DNA of 64,000 nt from Spartobacteria bacterium (GCA_003167365.1 PMTM01000012.1:3255-67254); one strand, 5' to 3'. Shown: positions 25,124 to 36,500, counted from the first letter of the stretch. Translations and numbers: made by a program. The notes: generated from the letters alone by a model not told the origin.

Positions 25124-26394
25124 GCAGTACGCGGCACGCGCCGCAGGGCGCTCCGATTTCTTATCACCGGTACATGAGCAGTCCGGAGTTTGTCGAAATG
25201 CGCGGCATTCCGGGAACGGTGGTGGCAGCCAAAGCGCAACTATGCGCCAGCGCCCGCGCGCGCAGTCTTTTATTTTTCCTTCAATCACTGTCTTTCAAAG
25301 AGGGCGGTCTGCAGCGGGTGGCGCAGACTTTGTCGAAAAGACTTGGCCATTATGGCGAAGACGAATTAGCCAATTTGCTCATAGAGGTTTGCATCAATCC
25401 GAAGTTCGTTATCGACCCCACCGGCAGGGAATCAGCAAGATCCTCTTCGATTCGGTCTCGCTTGGAAGTAGTGGACGCACTACTCGATTACCAAGATCGC
25501 TATGAGGCGGGGATTAAGTCGAACTTCGTTCTCACAACTATCGGAGCAGAAGTTTTCGAAACTTTGGATCACGCCCTGGCGATCGGAAAAATGGTCGTAA
25601 TCGAAGGCGAGTCCGGGAGTGGGAAAACGACTGCCGCTGAAGCTTGGTGCGCTCAGCATCAGGGACAAGTACGCTTCATCAGCTTAAGCGGAATTTCCCA
25701 CAAGACCGGCTTCTTTAGGAAGCTGGCCACGGCGGTCGGCCTTTCTTCTGCAAACCGGAAATCGATCGATATGCAGTTGAAGGTAGAAGAGTTCTTTCGC
25801 AAGACCGGCCTCATGCTTGTAATCGACGAAGCGCATTACCTTTTTCCACAGCATCAGCGCAGTAATTGCAACCCTGAGCTTGTCGATTGGGTTAACACCG
25901 CGCTCGTCAACCATCACGTCCCGGTTGCTCTAATCTGCACGGATCAATTCGCGAAACTGAAGGCTCGCGTGGAAAAGCGAACGGGCTGGACAAGTGAACA
26001 GTTCGAACATCGCGTCAGCCGCTACAAGAAACTGCCCACGACACCGACCAAACAAGACTTGGAAGCAGTCGCCGCGAAATTGCTCAGGATGAGATGGAAT
26101 TCAGTTCAGCAACAATGGGAAACCGCTGGTCCTGCTCCGCCTCGCGATTTTATCAAAATGATTGTGGGCTACTCGTTGACTTGCAAGATGCGCTTACCGG
26201 CGGTGTCGGACACTATTCAAGAGGCGCGCTATCAAGCACGCAAGAACGGGCGCTCACAAATTGCGGCCACAGACATTCGCACCGCGCTTCTCGATTATCG
26301 GATTCCTTCGGATGAAGCGTTGCAAGAGGCCTTCGAAACACGAGCAAACCATCTCCGAGGTCAAACGCTACTAAGACAACCGGCGTTGCGATAA
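25120..26394 (+). CDS. AAA ATPase, MuB/TnsC-like transposition partner
   Basis: 424 residues. Walker A is GESGSGKTT (163-171) and Walker B LMLVIDEAH (231-239). A helical N-terminal domain precedes the ATPase core and a C-terminal domain (about 330-424) has QARKNGRSQIAATDIRTALLDYR. In Mu and Tn7 such ATPases coat target DNA and direct or activate the transposase. Coupling to the transposase gene by a 4-nt overlap supports the pairing. The N-terminal 120 residues are longer than in IstB-type helpers, closer to MuB/TnsC. Confidence 0.85.
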   Translation: MSSTRHAPQGAPISYHRYMSSPEFVEMRGIPGTVVAAKAQLCASARARSLLFFLQSLSFKEGGLQRVAQTLSKRLGHYGEDELANLLIEVCINPKFVIDPTGRESARSSSIRSRLEVVDALLDYQDRYEAGIKSNFVLTTIGAEVFETLDHALAIGKMVVIEGESGSGKTTAAEAWCAQHQGQVRFISLSGISHKTGFFRKLATAVGLSSANRKSIDMQLKVEEFFRKTGLMLVIDEAHYLFPQHQRSNCNPELVDWVNTALVNHHVPVALICTDQFAKLKARVEKRTGWTSEQFEHRVSRYKKLPTTPTKQDLEAVAAKLLRMRWNSVQQQWETAGPAPPRDFIKMIVGYSLTCKMRLPAVSDTIQEARYQARKNGRSQIAATDIRTALLDYRIPSDEALQEAFETRANHLRGQTLLRQPALR

Positions 26395-26567
26395 CGCTCG
26401 AATCTTGCAGTCCTGCCGCAACGGTGTTGCAAGGGCATTGCATAGCGATCCGACTGGCTCAATCTGCTGGTCACACACAACAATCGCCGCTGCAGTTCCG
26501 ACCTTTCGCGAGTGGGTCGCAAGCCTCCGTTTCCGAAGGGAAAGCGGCTTCTCGTCGCTTCATTTGT
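26395..26567. other. Gap after the transposition genes; right boundary region
   Basis: Non-coding by my reading. It contains a GCAAC/GTTGC stem at about 26417-26429, related to the TGCAA hairpins near 55.7 and 57.8 kb. The right end of the transposon should be here but no terminal repeat is obvious. Confidence 0.35.
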
Positions 26568-26607
26568 TTGTCACACAGCTGTCACTTAGCGCGCGTCCAA
26601 ATGTTAC
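26568..26607 (+). promoter_or_regulatory. PHO-box array upstream of a PEP-CTERM gene
   Basis: Half-sites TTGTCAC (26568-26574) and CTGTCAC (26579-26585) are spaced by 4 nt, as in the E. coli PHO box. A further in-phase ATGTTAC stands at 26601-26607. The site is 107 nt before the ATG at 26714 and is the best-matching box in the window. Confidence 0.75.
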
Positions 26608-26713
26608 CCTTCGTTGCTCGACCTTATCTCCGGAGATCTTAGCATTTCGGGCAACAACAAAGCGGATTTCGACTCCGGTCCGGGTCCGCGGCGGCAACCT
26701 CAAAAACAAAAAA

Positions 26714-27571
26714 ATGATAAAAACACATAATCTTCTGAAAACGGCGCTGCTGGCTTTAGCCGGAACAGCGCTAGTTGCGTCATCGTCCATGGCGCAATCG
26801 GCTACCACGTATGCGCAGGGGGACTTCCTCCTCGGCTTCCGCGCCACCGGCGGGACAGGGTCGGGAAGCAATGTCCTAGTCGATATCGGACCGGGCTCGA
26901 GCTTTTTAACCTCAACCACTCCGGTCACGTTTAGTTTGAGCAACCTGTTTGCTACCTTGAACGGCGTATATAGTAGTGGGTGGACCACTCGTTCGGATGT
27001 CTTCTGGAGCGTCGCCGGCGCTGACTCTTCGAGTAATAGCACGGTCTACATCACAGTGCCCGAGACGGTGGGCGGCAGCGAAGCGACGCCTTGGACCAAA
27101 CTAGGCACTTCGTCACAGACCGGAGTCCGGAACAAGATCAACACCGAAGGCGGTACCCCGAACACCTCTGGGTACAATTTTTATACCGGAAATGCGAACC
27201 CCTACGGTGCGGGCCCGGCGGTGATCGAAGGCCAGACCGATAACAACAGCTACGGATCTTACCACCCGGGTGGCACGAGCTCGAACGCGGGACCTGCGCC
27301 GGGAATTAGCTACGCTGTATTCAATCCTACGATCGAAGGCACTTTCGCCAATGGAACAGGCGGAATCACGTTGGACCTTATCAAACTCGGAACTGGAACC
27401 GGGCCCGGCCAGGATCTTGGGGACTTTACCATTAGCAACAATGGTATCCTCACTTTCAAGCCGGATATCCTGGAAGTGCCCGAGCCATCAACCTATGCCA
27501 GTGCGGCGCTTGGGGCCGGCCTCCTCCTTTTGATCGTAGTTCGCCGGCGACGGCAATCCGCGAAGCTCTAA
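26714..27571 (+). CDS. PEP-CTERM sorting-domain exoprotein
   Basis: 285 residues. The signal peptide (LLKTALLALAGTALVASSSMAQ) is followed by a beta-rich mature domain with Gly/Ser/Thr-rich strands. The C-terminus has the exosortase recognition signal VPEPSTYASAALGAG, a hydrophobic helix and the basic end RRRRQSAKL. Such proteins are exported, processed by exosortase/EpsH and attached to or released at the surface. The ATG at 26714 is chosen because it begins the signal peptide; the open frame further upstream crosses the PHO-box. It starts a three-gene set (PstS-like, then a membrane-anchored protein) that the PHO-box may drive. Confidence 0.88.
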   Translation: MIKTHNLLKTALLALAGTALVASSSMAQSATTYAQGDFLLGFRATGGTGSGSNVLVDIGPGSSFLTSTTPVTFSLSNLFATLNGVYSSGWTTRSDVFWSVAGADSSSNSTVYITVPETVGGSEATPWTKLGTSSQTGVRNKINTEGGTPNTSGYNFYTGNANPYGAGPAVIEGQTDNNSYGSYHPGGTSSNAGPAPGISYAVFNPTIEGTFANGTGGITLDLIKLGTGTGPGQDLGDFTISNNGILTFKPDILEVPEPSTYASAALGAGLLLLIVVRRRRQSAKL

Positions 27572-27632
27572 TTCACACCTCAACTCAAACCAAACCATTA
27601 GCTTATTAACCGTAGGAAACATCCTTATCAAT

Positions 27633-28883
27633 ATGAAGACATTAAAAAACTTACTGGCGATTACAATCGCCTTAACGATGGTCGGAACCGTATCCGCCCA
27701 GACACATATATATGTTACGGGCTCGACCGCATTTCGATCGAGCGCGGTAGGCGCAATCAACACCCTCGTGGGTAAGACCCCCGACGCCTGGGACGGCAAT
27801 TCGAGCGGTGTCACTACCTCCACCAACGCGAACGCGCAGATCTGGAATACCGCGACATACATCGTCAAAGCATCCTGGTCTGGTTCTACCGGAGGCATTC
27901 AAACCGTGGCAGGTGCCCCGAACTTCAACGTCCGTTTTCTTGCCAACATTGGAACGAACGGCGTGGTGGCCGGCAGCAATAACAGCGACCCTCGTGGTTC
28001 AAGCAGCACGAACGCCGAAGCGCATGTTCCAGACATGAACTTTGCAGACACGTTCCAAGGTGGCACACCATTTAACGGCAAAGTTAATGGCGTGACGTAC
28101 GCGAACGAAACGGACAACTCAATCGGCATTGTTACCTTCCGTTGGACGGCCAGCGAGAACTTTCCGGGGACAAATATGACGCCGCAGCTCGCTCAGTACT
28201 TGTATACAAATGTTGGCGTTGCTCCGTTATCTCTTTGGACTGGAAATTCTGTCGACGCCGCCAAGGTCGTGTATGCGGGAGGACGCGACCCGGATTCCGG
28301 AACGCGCGCCACCACATATGCCGAAAGTGGCATCGGCATCTTCACAGGCGTACAACAGTGGCAGCCGATCAACATCTCGAGCGGTGTGATCGGCGACATC
28401 CAGTTGTATCCCCCGGAGACCGTCAACGGTATCTCCTTACCACAAGGTCAGGGTGGCGAGAGCAGCGGAAGTTCGTTACGCGCCTTTTTAACCAATACGC
28501 TGTCAGCAACTGCCGCCGGAGAATATAACGGTGCCACCACTGCCTATTTAATGGCTTATCTGGGTGTCAGCGATTCCAACGGAGTGATCAGCGGACAAGT
28601 GGCTCCAAACGGAAATGCGGTCGGGCTTACCTGGAACGGCGTCGCCTTCTCGCAAACTGCCGTTGAGCAGGGCCAGTACACCTTTTGGGGCTATGAACAT
28701 CTCGATTACGTTGGCAACCTGGATGGTAATAGTGGCACGGGCGGTAAACTCGCCTTCGCGACAAACCTGAAAAACGGTGTTGCCGGGTCGTCGTCTGCAA
28801 CTCTCAACCCGAATGTTGCGTTGGGCGACATGCAGGTCCAGCGCTTCTCGGATGGTGGCAACGTGCAGCCTATCGGATTCTAA
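27633..28883 (+). CDS. Secreted PstS-like substrate-binding protein
   Basis: 416 residues with signal peptide (LLAITIALTMVGTVSAQ). The mature start IYVTGSTAFRSSAVGAI resembles the phosphate-binding opening of PstS (GSTT-type loop), and VYAGGRDPDSGTRATTYAE corresponds to the R-x-SGT phosphate loop found further along in PBP-like domains. It lacks a PEP-CTERM or other anchor. Function in phosphate binding is inferred from these motifs and from the PHO-box of the preceding gene; the protein could also bind another oxyanion. No PstCAB transporter is encoded in the window. Confidence 0.65.
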   Translation: MKTLKNLLAITIALTMVGTVSAQTHIYVTGSTAFRSSAVGAINTLVGKTPDAWDGNSSGVTTSTNANAQIWNTATYIVKASWSGSTGGIQTVAGAPNFNVRFLANIGTNGVVAGSNNSDPRGSSSTNAEAHVPDMNFADTFQGGTPFNGKVNGVTYANETDNSIGIVTFRWTASENFPGTNMTPQLAQYLYTNVGVAPLSLWTGNSVDAAKVVYAGGRDPDSGTRATTYAESGIGIFTGVQQWQPINISSGVIGDIQLYPPETVNGISLPQGQGGESSGSSLRAFLTNTLSATAAGEYNGATTAYLMAYLGVSDSNGVISGQVAPNGNAVGLTWNGVAFSQTAVEQGQYTFWGYEHLDYVGNLDGNSGTGGKLAFATNLKNGVAGSSSATLNPNVALGDMQVQRFSDGGNVQPIGF

Positions 28884-28919
28884 TTGCGGCTCTTGACCTT
28901 GAGCCCAAGATAGTCTCAG

Positions 28920-28958
28920 AAACGGTGCGGGTGGCAACGCCCGCACCGTTTGCCTTTT
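28920..28958 (+). terminator. Intrinsic terminator
   Basis: A 12-bp perfect stem (AAACGGTGCGGG with CCCGCACCGTTT) with an 8-nt loop, followed by GCCTTTT. Located 37 nt after the PstS-like gene, it probably ends that transcript, with possible readthrough to the 28976 gene. Confidence 0.85.
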
Positions 28959-28975
28959 AGCGAGAGGACAAGACG

Positions 28976-29635
28976 ATGCGAATTCCCAAGCTCAGCGGCA
29001 GTGGCAAGCGAACGCTTATACGGTTTCTGGTCCCGTTTACCGTTACATACGCAGTCGGCCTTGCCGCTCTAATTCTGTACTTACGAAGCACCTCCGACGG
29101 ACCGGTAACAATCCTGCCAGCGAGGGCATCTGGTGAAGAGGCCGTTAATGAGCCGGCTGTTGGCGACGTGACAGAAACCACACAAACGAGTGAACCCGCA
29201 AACCGCGACCGCTCGGATAGTAACGCTTTAGCCGCGGCCAGCCGGAACGATTTCACCACGGATTACAGAAATAATGACCAATCATCGCCGCAGCCTGCGG
29301 CAAGCGATCGCGATAGCGCTGATCGATCTGTCACCTCGCCACCGCCAGGATCGAGCGGCTCCGACATGGCAGCGACGAACCAGAATGGTTTATCGGCAAT
29401 CGCATCGTCTGGATCTTTGACCAACGTTTCCCCTGCCGACATTGCGGCTCAGAACAGCGCACCGAATGCTACCACAACGAGTGCCACTGAACCAAATAAC
29501 GGCTTAAGTGAATATCCAGCAAGGCGGATCCCGTGGCACGACGGGTTCACCTTGGAACAAGAGTGGTATCGCAGCTGGTATGGCTGGGCTGCGTTCAATG
29601 GCCCGCAAACAGACGCCGCCAATCAGGGCAACTAA
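28976..29635 (+). CDS. Membrane-anchored low-complexity protein
   Basis: 219 residues. An N-terminal basic stretch and one membrane helix (FLVPFTVTYAVGLAALILYL) are followed by a long Ser/Thr/Asn/Asp-rich, disordered region, and a short conserved-looking C-terminus (IPWHDGFTLEQEWYRSWYGWAAFNG) rich in Trp and aromatic residues. I do not recognise it. It starts just after the terminator of the PstS-like gene and its stop is 14 nt from that of the convergent Sel1 gene. It may be an envelope protein partner of the nearby secreted proteins. Confidence 0.55.
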   Translation: MRIPKLSGSGKRTLIRFLVPFTVTYAVGLAALILYLRSTSDGPVTILPARASGEEAVNEPAVGDVTETTQTSEPANRDRSDSNALAAASRNDFTTDYRNNDQSSPQPAASDRDSADRSVTSPPPGSSGSDMAATNQNGLSAIASSGSLTNVSPADIAAQNSAPNATTTSATEPNNGLSEYPARRIPWHDGFTLEQEWYRSWYGWAAFNGPQTDAANQGN

Positions 29636-29649
29636 GCGCGATTCGCTCT

Positions 29650-30564
29650 TTAAGGATTTTGGCCCGGCGAGACGGATGGCATTGTAAAATCCATTTTGCC
29701 GGCCCGAAGCTTTTCGGCCAACCGGTTGCCTTCTTCAATCTGCGCCGGAGTGATGCCGTTTTCCCACTGGGCCAGAAAGGTTCTTGCCGTCACTTCGCCT
29801 TTTTCCGCGCTCAGCTTTAGCCATGCATACGCCCGCACGGGATCTCGATCGGCGGCGGCACCGGAGACATAATACTGACCGAGATTACTTTGCGCCTTGG
29901 CGTCGCCTTGCTCGGCCGCTTTCCGGTACCAATCGGCTGCTGCCTTCGGGTCCACGCTCACGCCCAATCCATGTTCGGACATGAAGCCCAGCGCGTTCTG
30001 CGCCCACGCGTTACCTTCCCGGGCGGGATGTGTCAGCCATTTCGCCGCATCTGTGTAATTCGGCGGGACGCCTTCATCTCCAAAATAATAAAGGCGGCCG
30101 AGATGAACTTGCGCATCGACGAACCCCTGATCGGCAGCTTTTTGAAACCATTTCGCGGCTTCCTTTGCGTCCTTTTTCACTCCAACGCCGTTCAGAAACA
30201 TGGTTCCGACGGTGTCCTGAGATTGCGGTATTTTCTGATCGGCGGCCACGTGGAACCATTTGAACGCCTCGGCTTCGTCTTTTTTCACCCCCCTTCCCTG
30301 AAGATACATGGTCGCCAGATTATGCTGTGCCTTCCCATGACCTTGCCCAGCGGCTTGCCGGAATAATTGCGCCGCCTTTGCGTCATCCTGCGCGGCGCCG
30401 TTGCCGTAAAAGTAAGCGCGGCCGAGTTGAAATTCCGCCTCGGTATCGCCTCTCGCCACCGCAGTCTTCAACTTTTCGATCTCCGCTGGATCCGCGGCAT
30501 CGACTACGGCGATGGCTAGTATTGCGCTCGCCAATATTGCGATACTCGCCGTGAGCCACGTCAT
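29650..30564 (-). CDS. Sel1-like repeat protein (periplasmic)
   Basis: 304 residues with signal peptide (ASIAILASAILAIAVVDA). At least six Sel1-type 36-residue repeats are visible (AEFQLGRAYFYGNGAAQDD, AQHNLATMYLQGRGVKKDE and similar), a TPR-like solenoid used for protein contacts. The start overlaps the giant exoprotein stop as ATGA (30561-30564), so it is co-translated with it and is likely dedicated to it, perhaps as a periplasmic assembly or folding factor (inference). The last residues are a Pro/Ser tail (MPSVSPGQNP). Confidence 0.9.
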   Translation of the reverse strand: MTWLTASIAILASAILAIAVVDAADPAEIEKLKTAVARGDTEAEFQLGRAYFYGNGAAQDDAKAAQLFRQAAGQGHGKAQHNLATMYLQGRGVKKDEAEAFKWFHVAADQKIPQSQDTVGTMFLNGVGVKKDAKEAAKWFQKAADQGFVDAQVHLGRLYYFGDEGVPPNYTDAAKWLTHPAREGNAWAQNALGFMSEHGLGVSVDPKAAADWYRKAAEQGDAKAQSNLGQYYVSGAAADRDPVRAYAWLKLSAEKGEVTARTFLAQWENGITPAQIEEGNRLAEKLRAGKMDFTMPSVSPGQNP

Positions 30565-33500
30565 CGGTGAGGGATTCGACTACTGTTTTGCGTGTTGGAA
30601 ACTTGGAGCGACTGCTGCTCCGCGGATGTTTGCGGTTGTTCCTGCTGCTTTTTCTTACGCCGACGTTGCTCTTCGTCCTGATCGTCGCCACCGCCATACC
30701 CGATCACTTCAACGGAAATGATGGAAGGCGTATCTTGCTGCGCGATAGGAGCGTTGTTTTGATTGGCGATCTGTGCAGCCGCGTCCGAAGTAGCCGCCGT
30801 GGTAGTCGATGCATTCGTCAACCCGGCTATGTTGGGAGCCGCGACCGTGGGAACGCCTGCACTCGAGCCACCCACCTGGATATTGCCCACGTTCAGAACG
30901 AGCAGCGCGGCGATGTTAATATTCCCCGAAACACGAATCCCGGCATCGCCCGCGTTAATCGTCCCTACGGGCGCGATGAGATCGACGTCCGCCGGCGGAA
31001 CACCGGCGACGGTTTCGAGGACACCTATCCCGCCCCCGGTAGCCAAGCCCGCGAGATCGGTTTTGACGTCCCCGCTCTGCGGATCGATAAGCACGCGAGT
31101 TGGCGGTGCCGACTGCACGGTCTTTGAAGAAGAACCAGCGTCAATATTTCCGACGGTGGACCAAATGATTTCATTGCCGCCGCGCAGTGTGAAAATGCGC
31201 GACGTGCCGACATTAACGTCGCTGTGAGTGAAGATTGATATGTTTCCTCCGTCCTCGGTCAGGATGCCCTGATCGGCTGCCTGACCCCCGGTGACATTAA
31301 TGCCCACATTCAACGCGCCGCCCGGCGCAAACAGGCTGATGTTGCCACCGTTCGCAGTCTTAATCTCACGCGACGTGAGAGAGATGTCGCCTTGCCACGT
31401 ATTCCCGGGGAATAGCGCAGCGATTGCGGCCAGTCCATTTGTATACTGCCCGAAGCCGGGGCTTGAAGGATCATTGTGATCGCGTCCCGCGTCGCGTAAA
31501 ACGAGATAGAAAATATCGAGGGCGAGCTGGTCTTGTTTTTCGGGTGGCAACTGGTCGAATCGCGACCAAATTTCGGAGTCACTCGCGCCAGTCAAACCTA
31601 ACAGGGTGCCCAAATCCGGAAGATACCGTGCTGACTGTACGCTGTCATTGGTGGGATCAAGAAACTGATCGACAAAGGTTTTGAAGTCGAGAGTGCTGTG
31701 GGCCAAACCATTGGCAATATCGATGCCGGCACCTGCGATGACATCCGCTCCTACGAAAGGCAGAAAAGGATTCCGCGCATTGCCGATGCTGGTGATACCG
31801 ACGCCCGTGCCATCAGGGTTGTTCGGTCCGACGCCGAGATCGAGATTGCGTCCTGCCAGTACTTCCAGCGTGCCCGGTCCGCTGATTTGGATATCGCCCG
31901 CCGCCGGACCGTTTTGAACTTCGTTCCCGACAGCCTGGGCCGAGACACGCAGCGAGGAATTTGGGTCGTAGGCGATGATATCACGGCCGGCTGCCACCAC
32001 GCTGATATCACTTGGTTTATCGTTTTGAATATAGAGAGCGATGTCGGTAATGTCCTTACTGGCCACCACACGCGCCGCCTTGCCGGAAAACAATGTGAAT
32101 CCAGAGATGTCACCAGTTCCAGCGTAGATATGAATTGGATTCGGATCATCGGCATGGAGAATTCCCTGAGCGTGGAGGGCCTGCTTTGCCTGTAGAACGG
32201 CGGCGGCTCCCTGAGTCGATCCGGTCTCGGCGAACAAATTATCGATGAAAGTGAGAAAATCGAGGTCGGTGCTTTGATTAGCTGAGCTACCGGTCGGCGT
32301 AGCCAGCACCGTCCGGAAGGCGAAGGGCGAAGTGATCCCCGGAATGCGCGCCGGGTCTGCGTCGGAGAGATTGATGGTGCTCGCCATCCAAGTTGTTAAC
32401 GAAGCGTTAACAAGCCCGTTTGGTTGCAGTCCGTTGATCGCTCCCTTTGCCGCAAGATCGACGGTTCCGTTGGGCGCCGGAAACAAGGTGAGATTACCGT
32501 CAACATTCAGATTTCCCGAAAACGCCGAAACGCGGAGCGTGGAAGGCATCAATGAGACAACCGTAGTAAACGGAGGAGCAGTGACACTATTCTCGTCGAG
32601 TCTTAACCATGGTTGGTAAAACGAGGCGCTTTGCTGTCCAGAGATAGTCCCCAGCAGCGAGATCGCGGAAAGCCACGCTTGTAGAATTGGCGACGAAGCC
32701 GTCGGTAGGGTGGCATTCTCGCGGAGAGTCACATCACCCGTCAGCGAAGAGACATTGACCGCATCGGTGGAGGCATAAGTCGAAAAATACGTCTTGTACC
32801 AAAAGACATTGTTAACGCCTTCGGGCAATAAGAATGGATTTGCGACGGGGCCGAGCAACACATCACCGCGCGCCGACACGTCGAAGCTGCCTTTGCCTAG
32901 GAATAGCGTGGTGGGCAGCCAGGTAATGGAGGGCAATATGTCATCGGGAGTAACAAGCGTTGTGCGTGACGGCGAGCGCGTGCTGTTGGTATGGATGCTG
33001 TTGCCGGCCGTAAGCGTTCCCTGGCCACGCTCGACATAATAGACACCGCCGTTGATGTCGTTGCCGGACGTCACCGTTACATCACCGCCGCCCAACTCCA
33101 CCAGGTTAGCCGCGTTCGGCGCGATCGCATGTCCCATCGAATCTTTGCCTGGCATGCGCGCATTTGTCGGCGCAACCGCGTCAACGTTGCTCACGTCATG
33201 CCCGGCGGTGAGCGTCACGTTTCCACCTCCGAGTGCTCCCACCCCTTCGAAAAAGTTGCTGAAATCGACCCACCATGTCGTCGACCCGACGTCGTTGCCT
33301 GTGTTTCTGGTTACTGGCGCGAAAAGCCCGGTCGTAGGATCAATGTAACCCCGCCGATAAAGCCAGTTGTTGGGAAGCTCGCGTGATGAGTCGTCAATGA
33401 CAGTGCCATCTGTCATCTGTGTTAGATGACTGATGTCACGTTGAGCAGAGATGGTAACGTTGCCGCCCGCGTAGCTGTACTGCGGGAGATAACCTGGCCG

Positions 33501-36500
33501 GGCCTGTTGCGCCACACCAAGGTTGCCTGTGCTTTGACCAACCGGATCGGTCTTGGGGAGATCGAAGGTTCCGCCCATGGTCGGATCGCTTACTCGCGTG
33601 CCGGCCGTAAAAATCGTGGCGAATTGATTGAGTAGCTGCACATCTCGGCCAGCCGAGATATCGATGTCGCCAGTGCCCGTGCGAATCACCTGATACCGGG
33701 TTGCGACCGCTGTGCTGGTCAACGCGCTCGGCCCAGACACCCCAAAGACATTATTGCCGTAGTTCTTGCCAAGTTGCAGAGAACCGGAGCTCTGCGCCAG
33801 GAGCGACAACGGCTCGACTTGTTGAAAATCCACCGCGCTAAAGTCCGCCCCGGCGACCAGCCGATAGGACCAGGATTGGACGTTAGCCGGCAGAAGTGAA
33901 TTCTGAGCTAACAACACGGCATTGTAAGCGCTCGAGGTAAAGCCATCGCTCAGCGCGTTGTAGAAAACTAGGTTCCCCGCGGCGCGCAACGTCAACACAC
34001 CGGGAGCATTGTTTGGCCCGAAGCGATAAGTGGAGAGATCCCAATCGCTCGACGAGTCGGAATTTGGAGAACCGAGCGTCAAATCTCCATTCGGGTTGAT
34101 AATCTCAGCCCCAGGCACAACTACCGTGACGGGCGCGAGGCTGGCGTTGTTTGCGAGCAGCCGAGCGCTGATCGCGGCGCTGTTCCCGCCGAAAGTCGTC
34201 CCATTCGCAAAAACGTTTGCCTCTTGATTGTTGATCGAGCCGGCCGTCGCACTGAAAATCTTGTACCCCTCCACCAGGATGCTCGAGGCGTTCAAAATCG
34301 TGCCGTCGATTGGATTAATTTGAAGATCGGTGCTACTGGCAGTTTGCGGCGCACGCAAATGCAGCGTGCCGGTGAAATCGCCAAGACTCGCGCTGTTTGC
34401 GTTGTTGCTGGCAACCGATAAATCGATTGTCGATCCGTTCTCGATGTCTACGACCGCGGTCGTGCTGTAAGTACCGTTTGTTTCCGATCCGGCCTCAAGC
34501 GAGACGGCCCCGCCTTTGCCTGCGTCATCGAAATTCTGGCCAGCGACTGTGAGAATTGAGCCGGACGAAAGCGTCACGCTGCCATAGGCAATCAAGTTAA
34601 TGGTTCCGCCCGTCGCACCCGAAGCATCGATTGACCCTGTCACATCAATTGAACCTTGATCCGCTGATAAATCGAAAGTGTGACTCGTCGCTGTCCCATC
34701 AACAACCACGTCACCCGTGCGCACGCGAATGGAACGCGACTGAGTAAAGGAAGCGGTGTTGAGCATGGCGTCGAGATTTCCGAGTGAGGACAGACTGCCG
34801 ACATCGAGACTGAAACTCCCGTTCAGGCCATTGGCTCCGCCTTGACCATTCAGGGTTCCGTTAACAATGAACGAACCGTTTGGCGCGCTTACGGAAAGCG
34901 TTCCAGCGTTTCCGCCACCACTTTGCGCGGCGATATTAATCGTCCCGCCGCTATCGACATTCACCGCGCCGTTGTCGGCGATCAGATTAATCTGCCCGCC
35001 ACTGGTGTATTTGACCAAATCAAAAAACGTTTGCGCGGTTCCGCTGACATCGAGCGTGCTCGGAGACGCGCTGCCGATCACGAGGTCGCCATTGGTCGCG
35101 TGTAATGTGAGTTGTCCGCTTGGCAAACTGATGTTCGTATCGACCGATAGGCTCGCGCCCGAGATCGTCAGGTTCGCCCCGAGTCCAGCAATCACGGTTG
35201 CGATCGAGGGACTGCCCGGAGCCTCCAAATGAACCGCGCCGCTTGCTGTGAGCGATTGTGTAGACCCGAGCGCGCCGGTGATAAGCGGCGTGATCAGCGT
35301 CAAATCGCCTTGTGTGGCAAAACCTCCGGAGCCTTGGGTCAAGATTCCGCCGCTGGCATTGAGCGTTAGCGCAGCAAACTGGTCCACGTTCAATTGATTA
35401 CTGCCGATCTGAATTGTGCCCGCGTCGAACTGAAGGGTGCCGCTCGGTGAAGCGACCGCTCCCGGAGCACTGGCGTTCGCGACATTGTCCAGGGTGATGT
35501 TTTTTGCCGCGAAATCGACCGCACCGCCATTGTTGAATCCGCGGATTTCGCCGGCATGAAGTTGCAGAGCGTTTGAGGCTTTGATAGTGCCCGATCCGTA
35601 TATGTCGATGGAAGAATAACTGAGGAGCGAGAGAGATTGCACCGACTCAACATTCTGAAGAGCGACTCCGGCCAGCACCAAACCCGCAGTAGGCTGCGAG
35701 ACAATTCCGTTAGGCAATTGAATGCTGATCTGGCCGCTATCGAGGTTCACTGCCGTCCCACGGATAGTTGCGGTAGGATCGAGACTCGTGCCATAGGTAG
35801 AGTCCAGCGTTACACTCGCGCCAGCGAGGAGCGTATTTGCCCCGATCACTTCACGTGGAACCGTTGAAGAATCCACACCGAGTCGGCTGATTGATGCGTT
35901 CGGATCTGCACTCACTCTTAGTAAAACGCCGTCGCCGCTTCCGGGAATAGATAAATTTCCAAACTGGAGAGACGTCGCCGATGAAAGCGAACCGGATGCT
36001 TCGATGTCAGCCCCTGGAGCGAGAGTAAGGTTGCTGTTTGCGGCGAGTATTAGATCCCGCACGGACAATGGAGCTCCAGCATTATCTACCGTGATTTCAT
36101 CCGTCGTCACGGTCACCGTCGTGCCGGTGGAGCTTGTCGTGCGAAAACCGCCGATCAATAAACTTTCAGCGCCGAACGCGCTAAGCTCGGACGAATTGAG
36201 AACGAGCACGCCTGCCTCGGGAGCAGTCCCAGATCCCGCAATCAGAATGTCGAGCGGACTGCTGATATCGACCTCGCCGCCGCGACCGCCAGTGGGCGCC
36301 TGTGCGAGCAAAGCGCCCTGTATATTCATCGATTGCGTTGCGTCCAGCAAAAGATAGCCGGCATCAATGGGCAAACGCGGAACGGATTGATTATTAGTTA
36401 GCGCACTCTGCTTCAAAAAGGTGTTGGCCGAAAAATCGGTGTACTGAGCGCGCTGCCGAACGACCGTTTGGGGAGCAACTTCAAAAGAGGAGAAGAGTGG

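Larger units (their letters stand above)
21164..26394. mobile_element. Mu/Tn7-like transposon core with cargo (ends not defined)
   Basis: The unit comprises a DDE transposase with Mu-type N-terminal DNA-binding domain, an AAA ATPase coupled to it, an Xre regulator with an operator, and a two-gene cargo of unknown function. The left border is after tRNA-Leu. The right border must lie before the PHO-box at 26568, since the region beyond belongs to the phosphate island. I could not find matching terminal repeats or a target-site duplication by eye, so the coordinates mark only the gene content. Confidence 0.6.

Noticed and set aside
20429-26394. Integrative element inserted into tRNA-Leu by a tyrosine integrase
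   Set aside because: No integrase gene and no direct repeat of the tRNA 3' end is visible; the mobility genes are of Mu/Tn7 type.
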